Assembly: GCA_031430575.1 (NCBI GenBank)
Contig: JANPBT010000004.1
Location: forward strand, 1 to 64,000
Source: JANMDS01 sp031430575
GTDB lineage: Bacteria; Pseudomonadota; Gammaproteobacteria; Burkholderiales; Casimicrobiaceae
Direction of reading: 5' to 3'
Length of the DNA stretch: 64,000 nt
The number at the start of each line of letters is the position of its first letter. The stretch's first letter is position 1. The position numbers and the translations under genes are program-made. The notes beneath the pieces are model-generated. The model saw nothing but the letters and a program-made list of their open reading frames with translations, was not told the DNA's origin and searched no databases. Below are positions 53,570-61,686 of the stretch, piece by piece.

Positions 53570-53988
53570 GTAGCGCCACCGCGCGCGCCTTTCTCGATAC
53601 CAACGTTCTAATCTACGCTGCTGCCGAAGACGAGCCACAGAAAAGCCCCATCGCGCAAACGCTTCTTCGCGAACTGCGCGTGGCTAAGCAAGCGGTAATC
53701 TCCACGCAAGTCCTAAACGAGTTCTGCTCTGTATTGCTGCGCAAATATAAGATTAACCCGGCCATCGTGCGCGATCACGTTGAAATGCACTGCCGCATGG
53801 AAGTCGTCACCGTCACGCCAGCGATTATTCGCGATGCGATTGATATTCACCAAACCCGACGCATCAATTATTACGACGCGCTCATGGTCGCTACCGCAAA
53901 AGTCGCGGGCTGCGCGGTGCTCTACACCGAAGATATGAATGGCGGCGAGCGGGTCGATCAGGTGCGCTTGGTCAATCCGTTTGCGTGA
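53566..53988 (+). CDS. PIN-domain toxin, VapC-like
   Basis: 140 residues. FLDTNVLIYA provides the first catalytic Asp, STQVLNEF the conserved Glu, and YYDALMVATA and LYTEDMNGG further acidic residues. All metal-binding positions look intact, so it should be an active ribonuclease held by the upstream antitoxin. Confidence 0.9.
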   Translation: MSSATARAFLDTNVLIYAAAEDEPQKSPIAQTLLRELRVAKQAVISTQVLNEFCSVLLRKYKINPAIVRDHVEMHCRMEVVTVTPAIIRDAIDIHQTRRINYYDALMVATAKVAGCAVLYTEDMNGGERVDQVRLVNPFA

Positions 53989-54076
53989 ATGTGAGCGCGC
54001 GCAGGTTTAACGCACTCCAACGCGCCCCGTAACGTACTACGGCGCGAAGCCCGCGATTCATAGCAGCAGTGGTGCA

Positions 54077-54643
54077 ATGATTACGTTCGCGTTGATAAAA
54101 ACGCGTTACCGCCAGCTTACTATGACTCAGCCAATGAAAACGATCGCTTCGTGCCCAATGCTACGCTGGTTCGCGCCGCTTTGCGCGGTGGCTCTAGTCG
54201 CGCTGCAACTGCTTTGGGAGCATTTTCACGGCGGCGTGGGGAGCCACAACCTGCTCAATCGCGCCGATCTGCCTGCTATTTCAAATTGGTGGGGCTTGCT
54301 CACCGTGCCCGCGCTGGCATCGCTTACTGTGCAGCGGGCTGAAAAGCAGCAGCGGTCATTTTCAGAAGTGGTGCACGGGTTCGGTATCGCGCTCGTCGTC
54401 GGCCTCATCGTAGCCACACTTTTTCGCGCTAACTTGCACGACATTATTCTCTACGTGCTCGGTGCAGCCATGCTTCTTAGTCTCGCGCTCCCTGCATATC
54501 GCATTGAGTGCGTGCTCGGCTTAGTCGTTGGCATGATGTTCGTGTTCGGCGGTGTGTTGCCCCTCATTCCTGCAATCCCGATTGTGCTGGTTTCGCTGTT
54601 GTTTCGCGCCGTGATTTGGCGCGGGATATCGAGGCGGCGGTGA
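54077..54643 (+). CDS. Integral membrane protein, unknown
   Basis: 188 residues (start could also be 54122 or 54134; no clear ribosome site). Five hydrophobic segments: about 32-46, 73-82, 101-113, 122-142 and 147-175, ending in a basic tail WRGISRRR. No family recognised. A degenerate copy of its 3' end occurs at 56579-56668, and both copies are followed by the same inverted repeat pair. Confidence 0.55.
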   Translation: MITFALIKTRYRQLTMTQPMKTIASCPMLRWFAPLCAVALVALQLLWEHFHGGVGSHNLLNRADLPAISNWWGLLTVPALASLTVQRAEKQQRSFSEVVHGFGIALVVGLIVATLFRANLHDIILYVLGAAMLLSLALPAYRIECVLGLVVGMMFVFGGVLPLIPAIPIVLVSLLFRAVIWRGISRRR

Positions 54644-54679
54644 GCTTTAATGAGTGCAGCGGCTGACCCATCTGTATGA

Positions 54680-54752
54680 AATACCTGCGGCGCAGTTTGG
54701 GCATTATTTGGACGACATTTCCTTAAAACTGCCGTTTTTGCGCCGCAGGTTT
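54680..54752. repeat. Dispersed repeat, inverted pair
   Basis: AATACCTGCGGCGCAGTTTG (core 54685-54695) faces TTGCGCCGCAGGT (54739-54751) across about 43 bp containing CCTTAAAACTGC. It follows the membrane protein gene. Confidence 0.85.
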
Positions 54753-54832
54753 GCTCAGTTCCTAGTTTCCATTCGTCGATTGCTCGCAAACGTGTATTAC
54801 GATGTTATGCAAATTGAGTTAAGGTCACATTT

Positions 54833-55051
54833 ATGCAAACCCCACTCGCCGTCCACCTTGCTGCCAACGAATTGCAATCGCTCGATTCCCTTTGTGCTGC
54901 CATGGGGAAAACACGTAGCGAAATAATCCGTGAATCGCTGCGGGAATTTCAGCTTCGGTAAGCGCTGCGCCTGAACCAATCCATGCTCGGTCCACTTGCC
55001 CGCCGCAAAGGCTGGCTCAGGGAACATGATGCGCTCGCTGATATGTCGTGA
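54833..55051 (+). pseudogene. RHH antitoxin broken by an in-frame stop
   Basis: The ATG frame gives 42 residues (PLAVHLAANELQSLDSL, then KTRSEIIRESLREFQLR) and a TAA at 54959. The same frame then continues ALRLNQSMLGPLARRKGWLR to a TGA at 55049 that overlaps the toxin start. Intact relatives read straight through this region, so the TAA is best seen as a nonsense mutation that removes the toxin-binding half. A genuine short antitoxin is possible but less likely. Confidence 0.7.
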
Positions 55052-55368
55052 AGGTTTTTCTCGGTACCAACGTTTGGCTCTCCGCTACGATTATCTCTGG
55101 GTTGTCTGAACATATCGTTTTGCAATGCGCAGACCGTGGCTGGCTCTATACGAGTGATTTACTTCGCACCGAAGCGCATGAAGCGCTCGCCCGAAAATTT
55201 CTCGAAGTGGCAAGCGCCAGCGCAATGTTTGACGCAGCGTGGAAGGTTGCGCAACGCATTGAAGACTTGCCCACCCCCGCCAACGACGCAGACCCCCGGC
55301 TCGTAAAAGCCGCCGAGGAAGCCAAGATGGATTGGGTCATCACCGGCGACAAGCGCGTGCTCGGCTGA
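55048..55368 (+). CDS. PIN-family toxin, probably inactive
   Basis: 106 residues starting with GTG overlapping the antitoxin frame. The family opening normally reads FLDTNV, but here it is FLGTNVWLSA: GGT in place of GAT replaces the first catalytic Asp with Gly. It ends early at VITGDKRVLG, where homologues carry further residues. Both changes suggest loss of activity, in parallel with the stop in its antitoxin. Confidence 0.75.
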   Translation: MKVFLGTNVWLSATIISGLSEHIVLQCADRGWLYTSDLLRTEAHEALARKFLEVASASAMFDAAWKVAQRIEDLPTPANDADPRLVKAAEEAKMDWVITGDKRVLG

Positions 55369-55441
55369 AGCAAAAATATCCAACTACTCACATCGCCAGC
55401 CCGCGATTAGCCGCACAGCGGAGTAATCAAGGCATTATTTC

Positions 55442-55540
55442 AGTTTGTCGTGTCGGGAAGATGTTCGTTACACCCGACACTTTTGCGCTCGATTACGCTT
55501 CGATAATTGCGGCTACGCAGGAAGGCTGGGCTTGCTAAAA
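55442..55540. repeat. Diverged direct repeat, copy A
   Basis: GTTTGTCG..CGGG.AGA..GTTCGTTACA, then TCGATT.CGC and GGCTACGCAGG, aligns at roughly three positions in four with 56369-56468. The copies lie on either side of the NadS-RelE module. Origin unknown; no integron attC core was found. Confidence 0.6.
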
Positions 55541-55550
55541 ATGCGCGATT

Positions 55551-55577
55551 CTGCGCCGCAGAGGTCTCCCGCAGGTA
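55551..55577. repeat. Dispersed repeat split by a 13-bp insertion
   Basis: CTGCGCCGCAG, then AGGTCTC, then CCGCAGGTATT. CCGCAG occurs on both sides, so a 13-bp insertion or slippage event has separated the core from its GGTATT flank. Confidence 0.7.
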
Positions 55578-55656
55578 TTGCGTGAAAATTACGGTGGAAA
55601 GCCCAGTGTCTGTCATTTTCAATGAAGGTAAATCACTCGACTCTAAAAAACACGGC

Positions 55657-55950
55657 TTATTGGTTAATTGCCTCCACAGCCGCCTTCGGATTGTTCGCCA
55701 CGATTTTCACTAACACGCGGGCCGGCCCAGTCGGGTGCGTGCGGTGTTGCTCCCAATTTTGCAGCGTGTGCAGATTTACGCCAATCAACTTTGCGAACTG
55801 CGATTGACTAATGCTTGCTGCTTCCCGAATCGCGCGCACATCCGGCTCAGCAACTTCGCTCAAGCGCGCACCACGCACCGCTTTGCCTGCGATGTGTCGC
55901 TTCATTTCTTTCACACCGGTGACGAGTTGTTCGAAATGTGCTTTACCCAA
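55657..55950 (-). CDS. NadS-type HTH antitoxin
   Basis: 97 residues. DVRAIREAASISQSQFAKLIGVNLHTLQ is an Xre helix-turn-helix, and HTLQNWEQHRTHPTGPARVL is the characteristic NadS/HigA sequence. Downstream of and overlapping the toxin by eight bases, the reverse (toxin-first) order typical of this class. Confidence 0.88.
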   Translation of the reverse strand: MGKAHFEQLVTGVKEMKRHIAGKAVRGARLSEVAEPDVRAIREAASISQSQFAKLIGVNLHTLQNWEQHRTHPTGPARVLVKIVANNPKAAVEAINQ

Positions 55951-56266
55951 GATCCAGCTCCTTCATGAGTTTCGCTAGAGTTCGCACCTGGTCGGGCGTT
56001 AAGTCCTCGCGCTCGCATTTAGCGTAACCGTAAATTAAATAAATCCTATCGTCCACGTCCTGAAAATAGTGAATGACGCGCGCGCCTGCGCGCTTACCTC
56101 GACCTCGGGCGAGCCAACGAAGCTTTCGCAACCCACCACTACCGCGAATCACGTCGCCAGACTTTGGCGACTGAATCAGCGCGCCTTGAAGTCGGCGAAA
56201 TTCCTCGTCGTCCCAATGCGCATCACGGAAGACTACTAACGGGCTGAGTCCAACAAAGACCGTCAT
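55943..56266 (-). CDS. RelE/HigB-family toxin
   Basis: 107 residues. DEEFRRLQGALIQSPKSGDVIRGSGG, LRKLRWLARGRGKRAGARVIHYF and the acidic IYLIYGYAKCEREDLT segment are those of RelE-like mRNA interferases paired with NadS. Appears intact. First gene of the pair. Confidence 0.88.
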   Translation of the reverse strand: MTVFVGLSPLVVFRDAHWDDEEFRRLQGALIQSPKSGDVIRGSGGLRKLRWLARGRGKRAGARVIHYFQDVDDRIYLIYGYAKCEREDLTPDQVRTLAKLMKELDLG

Positions 56267-56368
56267 TTAGCTATACGCTACTAGCGCACTAGCACACGAT
56301 AGTTTGGGTGCTCGGCCTCCATCCAATTTAAAGCGCGAGCATGAGTACGGCTAGGAAAAAGTTGTTTG

Positions 56369-56468
56369 GGTTTGTCGCGGCGGGGAGAAGTTCGTTACAT
56401 CTGACAAATTTGCCCTCGATTGCGCGTCGCTAATTGCTGCTACGCAGGCATGCTGCGCTTTCTTGAAA
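56369..56468. repeat. Diverged direct repeat, copy B
   Basis: Partner of 55442-55540. The surrounding 56277-56800 contains no intact gene, only this repeat, a gene fragment and a repeat pair. Confidence 0.6.
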
Positions 56469-56578
56469 AAGTAGCTCAGGGAAGCGCAGCGCGCCGGGGC
56501 AGTGGTAACGGATGGGGTGACGCGCGAGCGCGCAGTGGTCAAGTTCTTGGGCGCGGCTTGGCCTTCCCCGCACTACGC

Positions 56579-56668
56579 CGGCTCCCGCTCTTCCCCGCCG
56601 CGTCGGCTGTGTTGGGTTGACTTTTGTTTCGGGAAGTGGTGCGGCGCGGGATGTTGAAGCGGCGGTAG
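56579..56668 (+). pseudogene. 3' remnant of a second copy of the membrane protein gene
   Basis: Reads LPLFPAASAVLG, stop, LLFREVVRRGMLKRR and stop. The intact gene at 54077-54643 ends LPLIPAIPIVLVSLLFRAVIWRGISRRR-like in the same register, with about 17 of 29 positions identical. The rest of the copy is unrecognisable. Confidence 0.65.
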
Positions 56669-56683
56669 ATGCGTGCACTTGAA

Positions 56684-56756
56684 CTACCTGCGGCGCAGAA
56701 TGGGTAATTTTTGGGAGGGCTCTTCAAAAAACTGGCGATTCTGCGCCGCGGGTATT
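56684..56756. repeat. Dispersed repeat, inverted pair
   Basis: CTACCTGCGGCGCAGAAT (core 56688-56698) faces ATTCTGCGCCGCGGGTATT (56739-56757), with one mismatch in the second core. Same position relative to the gene remnant as the pair at 54680 has to the intact gene. Confidence 0.85.
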
Positions 56757-56801
56757 GCATGTTTTACGCCGCGTGATGATCTCTCACGCGCGCCTCGCCG
56801 C

Positions 56802-57242
56802 TCATCGCATATGCGTGATGATGAGCGCGGCTACGATGAGGGCAACGAGGTAGTAGCCGCCGTTGATGGCGAAAAGTTTCCATGAGCGTTTTTCCCAGGC
56901 GGGGCCATTGAGCAAGATGGGAACCATGAAGCCGAGCCAGGAAAAGAACGCGGCGCTTAACGCTTGTGCGATGGGGGACATGCCTGGCAAGGCCGAGCCC
57001 CAGGTTTTGGGTGTCCACGCGGCGATGTTGTTGGAGAGCACGAGCGCGATTAAGAAGCAGCCGATTACGTTGAAGATTAAGCCTTTGGCGAGCGCGCCGC
57101 CGGAGGCCGCGTAATCCGGTGGCAGGCCAAGCTCTTTATTCCAGACTTTGCCAAAAAGCGGGGTGTACCAAACGAAGCCTAAGAAAAAATTTGCTACGAC
57201 GGCAATGAGCACCGCAATCATGTTGGGTTGGATATCAGGCAT
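56802..57242 (-). CDS. DUF1761 family membrane protein
   Basis: 146 residues, four membrane helices: AVLIAVVANFFLGFVWYTPLF, GLIFNVIGCFLIALVLS, ALSAAFFSWLGFMVPILL and GGYYLVALIVAALIITH. WYTPLFGKVW near residue 25 is the family marker. Function unknown. Stands alone. Confidence 0.85.
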   Translation of the reverse strand: MPDIQPNMIAVLIAVVANFFLGFVWYTPLFGKVWNKELGLPPDYAASGGALAKGLIFNVIGCFLIALVLSNNIAAWTPKTWGSALPGMSPIAQALSAAFFSWLGFMVPILLNGPAWEKRSWKLFAINGGYYLVALIVAALIITHMR

Positions 57243-57446
57243 GGTTGTTTCCTTTTCGTGTGGTGGAGTGGATAAAAACTAAAACACTGCATGAGATGCA
57301 ATGATAAGCAAACATTTACTGCGGGTATAGTGCTTAAAACGGAAAATCATTTCTTACGTTAGGAAGGCGCAGTCAGGGTCAGAAGGCGCAATCAGAGAAA
57401 GCGCAGTCACGCAATCAGAGTCACTGCAAAATCAGCATAATCAGGG

Positions 57447-59238
57447 TCAGGTCTCAATACTGTTCGGTTAAATGATTTTGTGGCAAACCCAGGTTATCGG
57501 CAATGAGCGATGACAGGAGCGCACGATGGCACGGACCAAAGCGGTGTTGGGAGCGGGCGCGCGGTTGACTGACTATTTAAGCGCGAGCTTGTTTGCCCGC
57601 GTCTTCCCGGCATCCCTGATCGAAAAAATTCTTGATGAACAGGGGGTGAACTCGCAGCGAGAGCGCAAAGTCTCAGCGGTATCCGGGGTGTACTTCTGCA
57701 TGGGTTTGAGCCTGTATCCCGAGGCGGCCGACGAGCACGTCTACAGCGCGCTATCGCAAGGGCTATCGTGGCTACGCACTGGCCAACCGAGCGGCCAGCC
57801 GGGGCCTGAGCTTGCCATTGCCAAATCCTCCATCAGCGAAATGCGCACCAAACTTGGGTTCGCCCCGCTCCAAACGCTCATCGAGTGCGCCTGCGTACCG
57901 CTGGCCAAGCCAAAGACCAATCCCGATGGCTTTTATCGCGGTTTGCGCCTCATGGCCATCGACGGCAGCAATCTGGAAGTCGCCGATGAACCGGATAACA
58001 TCAAAGCCTTTGGCTACCCAGGCAGCCGCACCGGACACGCAGGCTACCCGCAGGCGCAGTGCGCGCTATTGGTCGAATGCGCAAGCCACGCCATAGTTGC
58101 GGCCAATCTTGGGGCTTACCGCGCCAGCGAATGGACAATTTGTGAGCCTTTACTGCAACGGCTGGATGCGCATATGCTGTGTTTGGTAGACCGCGGGTTT
58201 AACGGCTACGGGCACTGGGCCGCTGCGCGCGCCACAGGGGGGCAACTGTTGTGGCGCTGCGCGAACAACCGCAAGCTGCCAGTGGACAAACCCCTTAGCG
58301 ATGGCTCGTACTTGAGCACGCTCTACCCGTCGGACACGCAATCGATCAAGCAACGCACGGCCAGCGATAGGGCAATTGTGGTGCGGGTCATTGAGTACGC
58401 GCTGCCGCACAGTCACCAACACAGCGCGAGTGCGCAGGCAGCAGCAGTAGCACCACCGCCTCGCTACCGCTTGCTCACCACGTTACTCGATTCAACAAAG
58501 TCCCCCGCGCTTGAGCTCGCTGCGCTATACCATCAGCGCTGGGAGGTCGAGGCGGTGTTTGATGAGTTGAAGGTGCATTTGCACCGAAGTAGACGGGTAT
58601 TTCGTAGCAAAACCGCTGATTTGGTGCGCCAAGAGTTCTACGGTTGGGTGCTTACCCACTATGCGGCGCGCTGGCTCATGCATGAAGCGGCAAGCGAAGC
58701 AAAGGCGGCGGATCGAGATTTGTCATTCACCGCCAATGTAGCGTTGTTGCGAATAGCCCAACCCCAATCTGGGGCCTTTCCCCCCAAAGCGCGGGTACGA
58801 TCGAAGACGAAGGCGATGGTATAGACAATTTCTTCAAGCTGCGGGGCGCTTGCGCTGCGTGAAAAGTAGAGGGCTGCACAACCCACGAAGCTTGAAGCGA
58901 CGCAATTCGCCCTACCCCAGCCATGATCGAACCGTCAAGCGCAACGTGATGAGCGATTTCACGCCAGCATTACTTCCGCCACTGTCTGTGCCGAAACGCA
59001 AAATCTATTCAAAACATCACTAACCGAACATTATTGAGACCTGACCCCAAACTTTTAATCGGAAAACTCTAAGCGTAGGGGACGGGACATAGCCGAATGA
59101 TACAGAAGTAAAAGCTATAAAGCAAGACCTGACCCCAATTTTCCTGTGACCCCAATTTTCCTGACCCCAATTTTCCTGTCTGTGCCGAAACGCAAAATCT
59201 ATTCAAAACATCACTAACCGAACAGTATTGAGACCTGA
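57447..59238 (+). mobile_element. IS4-family insertion sequence with duplicated right end
   Basis: Left end TCAGGTCTCAATACTGTTCG (from 57447) is matched in inverse by TCACTAACCGAAC.TTATTGAGACCTGA at 59017-59044 and again at 59211-59238. The second right end matches the left better (ACTG in both). Between the two right ends lie three GACCCCAATTTTCCT units. The element carries one transposase gene. No clear target duplication was found. Confidence 0.75.
57526..58824 (+). CDS. IS4-family transposase
   Basis: 432 residues. N-terminal IS4 domain (LTDYLSASLFARVFPASLIEKI), a first catalytic Asp in LMAIDGSNLEVAD, a second in LCLVDRGFNGYG, and the YREK signature Y-x2-R-x3-E-x6-K in YHQRWEVEAVFDELK. 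The frame is intact, so the element may be mobile. Full length compared with the usual ~440. Confidence 0.93.
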   Translation: MARTKAVLGAGARLTDYLSASLFARVFPASLIEKILDEQGVNSQRERKVSAVSGVYFCMGLSLYPEAADEHVYSALSQGLSWLRTGQPSGQPGPELAIAKSSISEMRTKLGFAPLQTLIECACVPLAKPKTNPDGFYRGLRLMAIDGSNLEVADEPDNIKAFGYPGSRTGHAGYPQAQCALLVECASHAIVAANLGAYRASEWTICEPLLQRLDAHMLCLVDRGFNGYGHWAAARATGGQLLWRCANNRKLPVDKPLSDGSYLSTLYPSDTQSIKQRTASDRAIVVRVIEYALPHSHQHSASAQAAAVAPPPRYRLLTTLLDSTKSPALELAALYHQRWEVEAVFDELKVHLHRSRRVFRSKTADLVRQEFYGWVLTHYAARWLMHEAASEAKAADRDLSFTANVALLRIAQPQSGAFPPKARVRSKTKAMV

Positions 59239-59251
59239 CCCCAAACTTTTA
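58983..59251. repeat. 75-bp direct repeat of IS right end
   Basis: 58983-59057 and 59177-59251 are nearly identical (TGTCTGTGCCGAAACGCAAA... to ...CCCCAAACTTTTA), differing near ACATTATTG/ACAGTATTG. Between them is the inverse of the 4157 repeat (GCTATAAAGCAAGACCTGAC) and tandem GACCCCAATTTTCCT. Confidence 0.85.
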
Positions 59252-59255
59252 GTAT

Positions 59256-59798
59256 CTACAGGGCTACGTTTTTGTAGGTCGCCCACATCGTACGATCGAT
59301 CACCCGTCCGTCTTTGATGGCCGATTGGGGCATTTGACCTTCGCGCACAAATCCACATTTTTCCGCTACACGTTGAGACGCAATGTTCGAAGCAAAAACC
59401 CCTGCGTAGATGCGGGTAATTTCCGGTGCGTTCTCCCACACCCACGGCACGACCGCAGCGAGCGCTTCACTCGCAATGCCACATCCCCAAAACGGTTCTC
59501 CAATCCACCAACCCGCCTCGGCATTGCAGCGCATCCACCCTGTATCCGGTCGTGCGCCGACCACGCCAACGACACGTTCTCCGAACACAATTCCCCACAC
59601 GAATCCAAATTGCCCGCTATTGCCCTCATTCGCACACCAGTTTTCTGCGTGCTCCCGTGTGTACGGCTGCGGGAAGCCATCGAATAAATTTCGCGCAACG
59701 TTGAGGTTGTCCGCCAGCTCTCGAAAACCTGGCGCGTCAGCCAACGTCAGCGCACGCAACGTCAACCGTTGCGTGCGGCGCGTCGGCACGCGGCTCAC
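59256..59798 (-). CDS. RimJ/RimL-type GNAT acetyltransferase
   Basis: 180 residues from a GTG at 59798 that overlaps the lpdA stop (GTGA). TQRLTLRALTLADAPGF is the usual opening of the family, WIGEPFWGCGIASEALAAV the acetyl-CoA motif, and SQRVAEKCGFVREG the closing motif. Target is unknown. It appears attached to the PDH operon by translational coupling, and the IS4 element ends just beyond it. Confidence 0.85.
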   Translation of the reverse strand: MSRVPTRRTQRLTLRALTLADAPGFRELADNLNVARNLFDGFPQPYTREHAENWCANEGNSGQFGFVWGIVFGERVVGVVGARPDTGWMRCNAEAGWWIGEPFWGCGIASEALAAVVPWVWENAPEITRIYAGVFASNIASQRVAEKCGFVREGQMPQSAIKDGRVIDRTMWATYKNVAL

Positions 59799-61594
59799 CG
59801 CTTCACCGGCGGCAAATCCGTGCAATGCCCATCTGCCGCTTCCGCTGCCAGCCCAATCGATTCACCCAACGTCGGATGCGGGTGAATCGTCTTCCCGATA
59901 TCCACGCTATCCGCGCCCATTTCAATCGCGAGCGCGACTTCGCCGATGAAATCGCCGGCGTGGGTGCCTACGATGCCGCCGCCGATGATGTGGCCGCTGG
60001 CTTCGTCGAAAAGTAGTTTCGTGAAGCCTTCATCGCGGCCGTTGGCAATCGCGCGGCCGCTGGCGGCCCAGGGGAATAAGCCTTTTTTCACTTTCGTGCC
60101 CGCGGCTTTGGCTTGCTCTTCGGTGATGCCAACCCACGCCACTTCGGGGTCGGTGTAGGCCACGCTTGGGATTACGCGCGCGTCGAAAAACGCCTTATGC
60201 CCGGCAGCATTCTCCGCGGCAACGTGCGCTTCGTGGACAGCCTTGTGCGCGAGCATGGGCTGGCCGACGATATCGCCAATAGCGTAGATGTGCGGCACGT
60301 TGGTGCGCATTTGATTATCTACATTAATAAAGCCACGATCCGTTACCGCTACGCCTGCTTTTTCCGCGGCGATTTTCTTACCGTTGGGCGAGCGGCCCAC
60401 GGCTTGCAACACCATGTCGTAGCGTTTAGTCTCTGTGCCGCTCGGGCCTTCGAAGGTGACGTGAATGCCGTCTTTCTTGGCTTCCGCGCCCACCGTTTTC
60501 GTTTTCAACATGATGTTGTCGAAACGGTGTTTGTTCATCTTGTCCCAGACCTTCACCAAATCGCGGTCAGCGCCTTGCATGAGGCCATCTAACATTTCAA
60601 CGACATCGAGCCGCGCGCCGAGGGTGGAATACACCGTGCCCATTTCGAGCCCGATAATGCCGCCGCCGACGATGAGCATCTTCTCTGGCTTTGCATCCAG
60701 AAGCAGCGCGCCGGTGCTATCCACAATGCGCGGATCGTCGGGCAGAAACGGCAAACGCATGGCTTGCGAGCCTGCCGCGATGACGGCGGATTTGAATTGA
60801 ATGGTTTTGGTTTCGCCCGTTTTTTCTTGGGCTTGGCCTTGCGTTAACTCCACTGTTACGTGGTGTGCGCCGACGAACGCGCCGTAGCCACGCACGACAG
60901 TAACCTTGCGCATTTTCGCCATGCCCGCGAGCCCGCCCGTGAGCTTGGCAATCACTTTTTCTTTGTGGGCTTTGAGTTTGGGCAACTCCACTTTCGGCGC
61001 GGCATACGTCACGCCCAAATCAGCGAAGTGCGTGACTTCATCCATCACGGCGGCGACGTGCAATAGCGCTTTGGAAGGAATGCAGCCGACGTTTAAACAC
61101 ACACCACCCAGAGTAGCGTAACGCTCCACGAGCACGACGTTCAAACCCAAATCGGCTGCGCGGAAGGCGGCGGAATAACCGCCGGGGCCTGCGCCTAACA
61201 CTAGAAGATCGCATTCGAGATCGGTTTTGCCGGCGTATTGGCTCCCTCCCCCTGGGGGGGAGGGTTGGGGAGAGGGTGATGGATTCGTGGCAGGCGTTGC
61301 AGCCGCTGACACCCTCTCCCCTAGCCCCTCCCCCCCGGGGGGAGGGGGACTAGAAGCAGCCGCTTCCAGGGTAAGGACGAGAGAACCCATACTCACTTTA
61401 TCGCCCACTTTCAGTTTCATTTCTTTCACCACACCCCCGTGCGATGCAGGCACTTCAAGCGTGGCCTTATCGGATTCGAGCGTGACGAGTGATTGCTCTT
61501 TTTCCACCGTGTCGCCCACTTTGACGAGCACTTCAATCACGGGGATATCTTTGAAATCTCCAATGTCGGGGACTTTGACTTCTACTATTGCCAT
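59795..61594 (-). CDS. lpdA: Dihydrolipoyl dehydrogenase (E3) with N-terminal lipoyl domain
   Basis: 599 residues. Lipoyl domain about 1-82 (lipoyl-Lys in LESDKATLEV), a Pro/Gly-rich linker about 83-118, then E3: FAD motif VLGAGPGGYSAAFRAA, redox disulphide GGVCLNVGCIPSKA, NAD motif GGGIIGLEMGTVYSTLG, and the C-terminal HPHPTLGES with the catalytic His. It reoxidises dihydrolipoamide on E2. The linker is partly encoded by an inserted inverted repeat (61242-61348). Third gene of aceE-aceF-lpdA. Confidence 0.96.
   Translation of the reverse strand: MAIVEVKVPDIGDFKDIPVIEVLVKVGDTVEKEQSLVTLESDKATLEVPASHGGVVKEMKLKVGDKVSMGSLVLTLEAAASSPPPPGGEGLGERVSAAATPATNPSPSPQPSPPGGGSQYAGKTDLECDLLVLGAGPGGYSAAFRAADLGLNVVLVERYATLGGVCLNVGCIPSKALLHVAAVMDEVTHFADLGVTYAAPKVELPKLKAHKEKVIAKLTGGLAGMAKMRKVTVVRGYGAFVGAHHVTVELTQGQAQEKTGETKTIQFKSAVIAAGSQAMRLPFLPDDPRIVDSTGALLLDAKPEKMLIVGGGIIGLEMGTVYSTLGARLDVVEMLDGLMQGADRDLVKVWDKMNKHRFDNIMLKTKTVGAEAKKDGIHVTFEGPSGTETKRYDMVLQAVGRSPNGKKIAAEKAGVAVTDRGFINVDNQMRTNVPHIYAIGDIVGQPMLAHKAVHEAHVAAENAAGHKAFFDARVIPSVAYTDPEVAWVGITEEQAKAAGTKVKKGLFPWAASGRAIANGRDEGFTKLLFDEASGHIIGGGIVGTHAGDFIGEVALAIEMGADSVDIGKTIHPHPTLGESIGLAAEAADGHCTDLPPVKR
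61242..61348. repeat. GC-rich inverted repeat inside lpdA linker
   Basis: CTCCCTCCCCCTGGGGGGG..GGGTTGGGGAGAGGGTG pairs with CACCCTCTCCCCTAGCCCC..CCCGGGGGGAGGG across about 31 bp. It encodes PPPPGGEGLGERV and PSPQPSPPGGGS. This type of Pro/Gly-rich repeat is scattered in many proteobacteria; here it sits in frame in a flexible linker. Confidence 0.85.
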
Positions 61595-61608
61595 GTTATG
61601 AATACTCC

Positions 61609-61686
61609 GTAGGATGCGGTTCTCCGCACCATCAATAGGCTCGATGCGCCACTGCGCGTCGCCGGTGCGTTATGAACGCACCCTAC
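61609..61686. repeat. MITE-like inverted repeat between aceF and lpdA
   Basis: GTAGGATGCGGTTCTCCGCACC at the left and GGTGCGTTATGAACGCACCCTAC at the right form a ~78-bp imperfect palindrome. The right arm contains the aceF stop codon. It fills the gap between the two PDH genes. Confidence 0.75.

Noticed and set aside
55442..56468. Integron-type attC sites flanking the NadS-RelE module
   Set aside because: The flanking repeats are similar to each other, but no GTTRRRY / RYYYAAC core pairs were found and no integrase is present.
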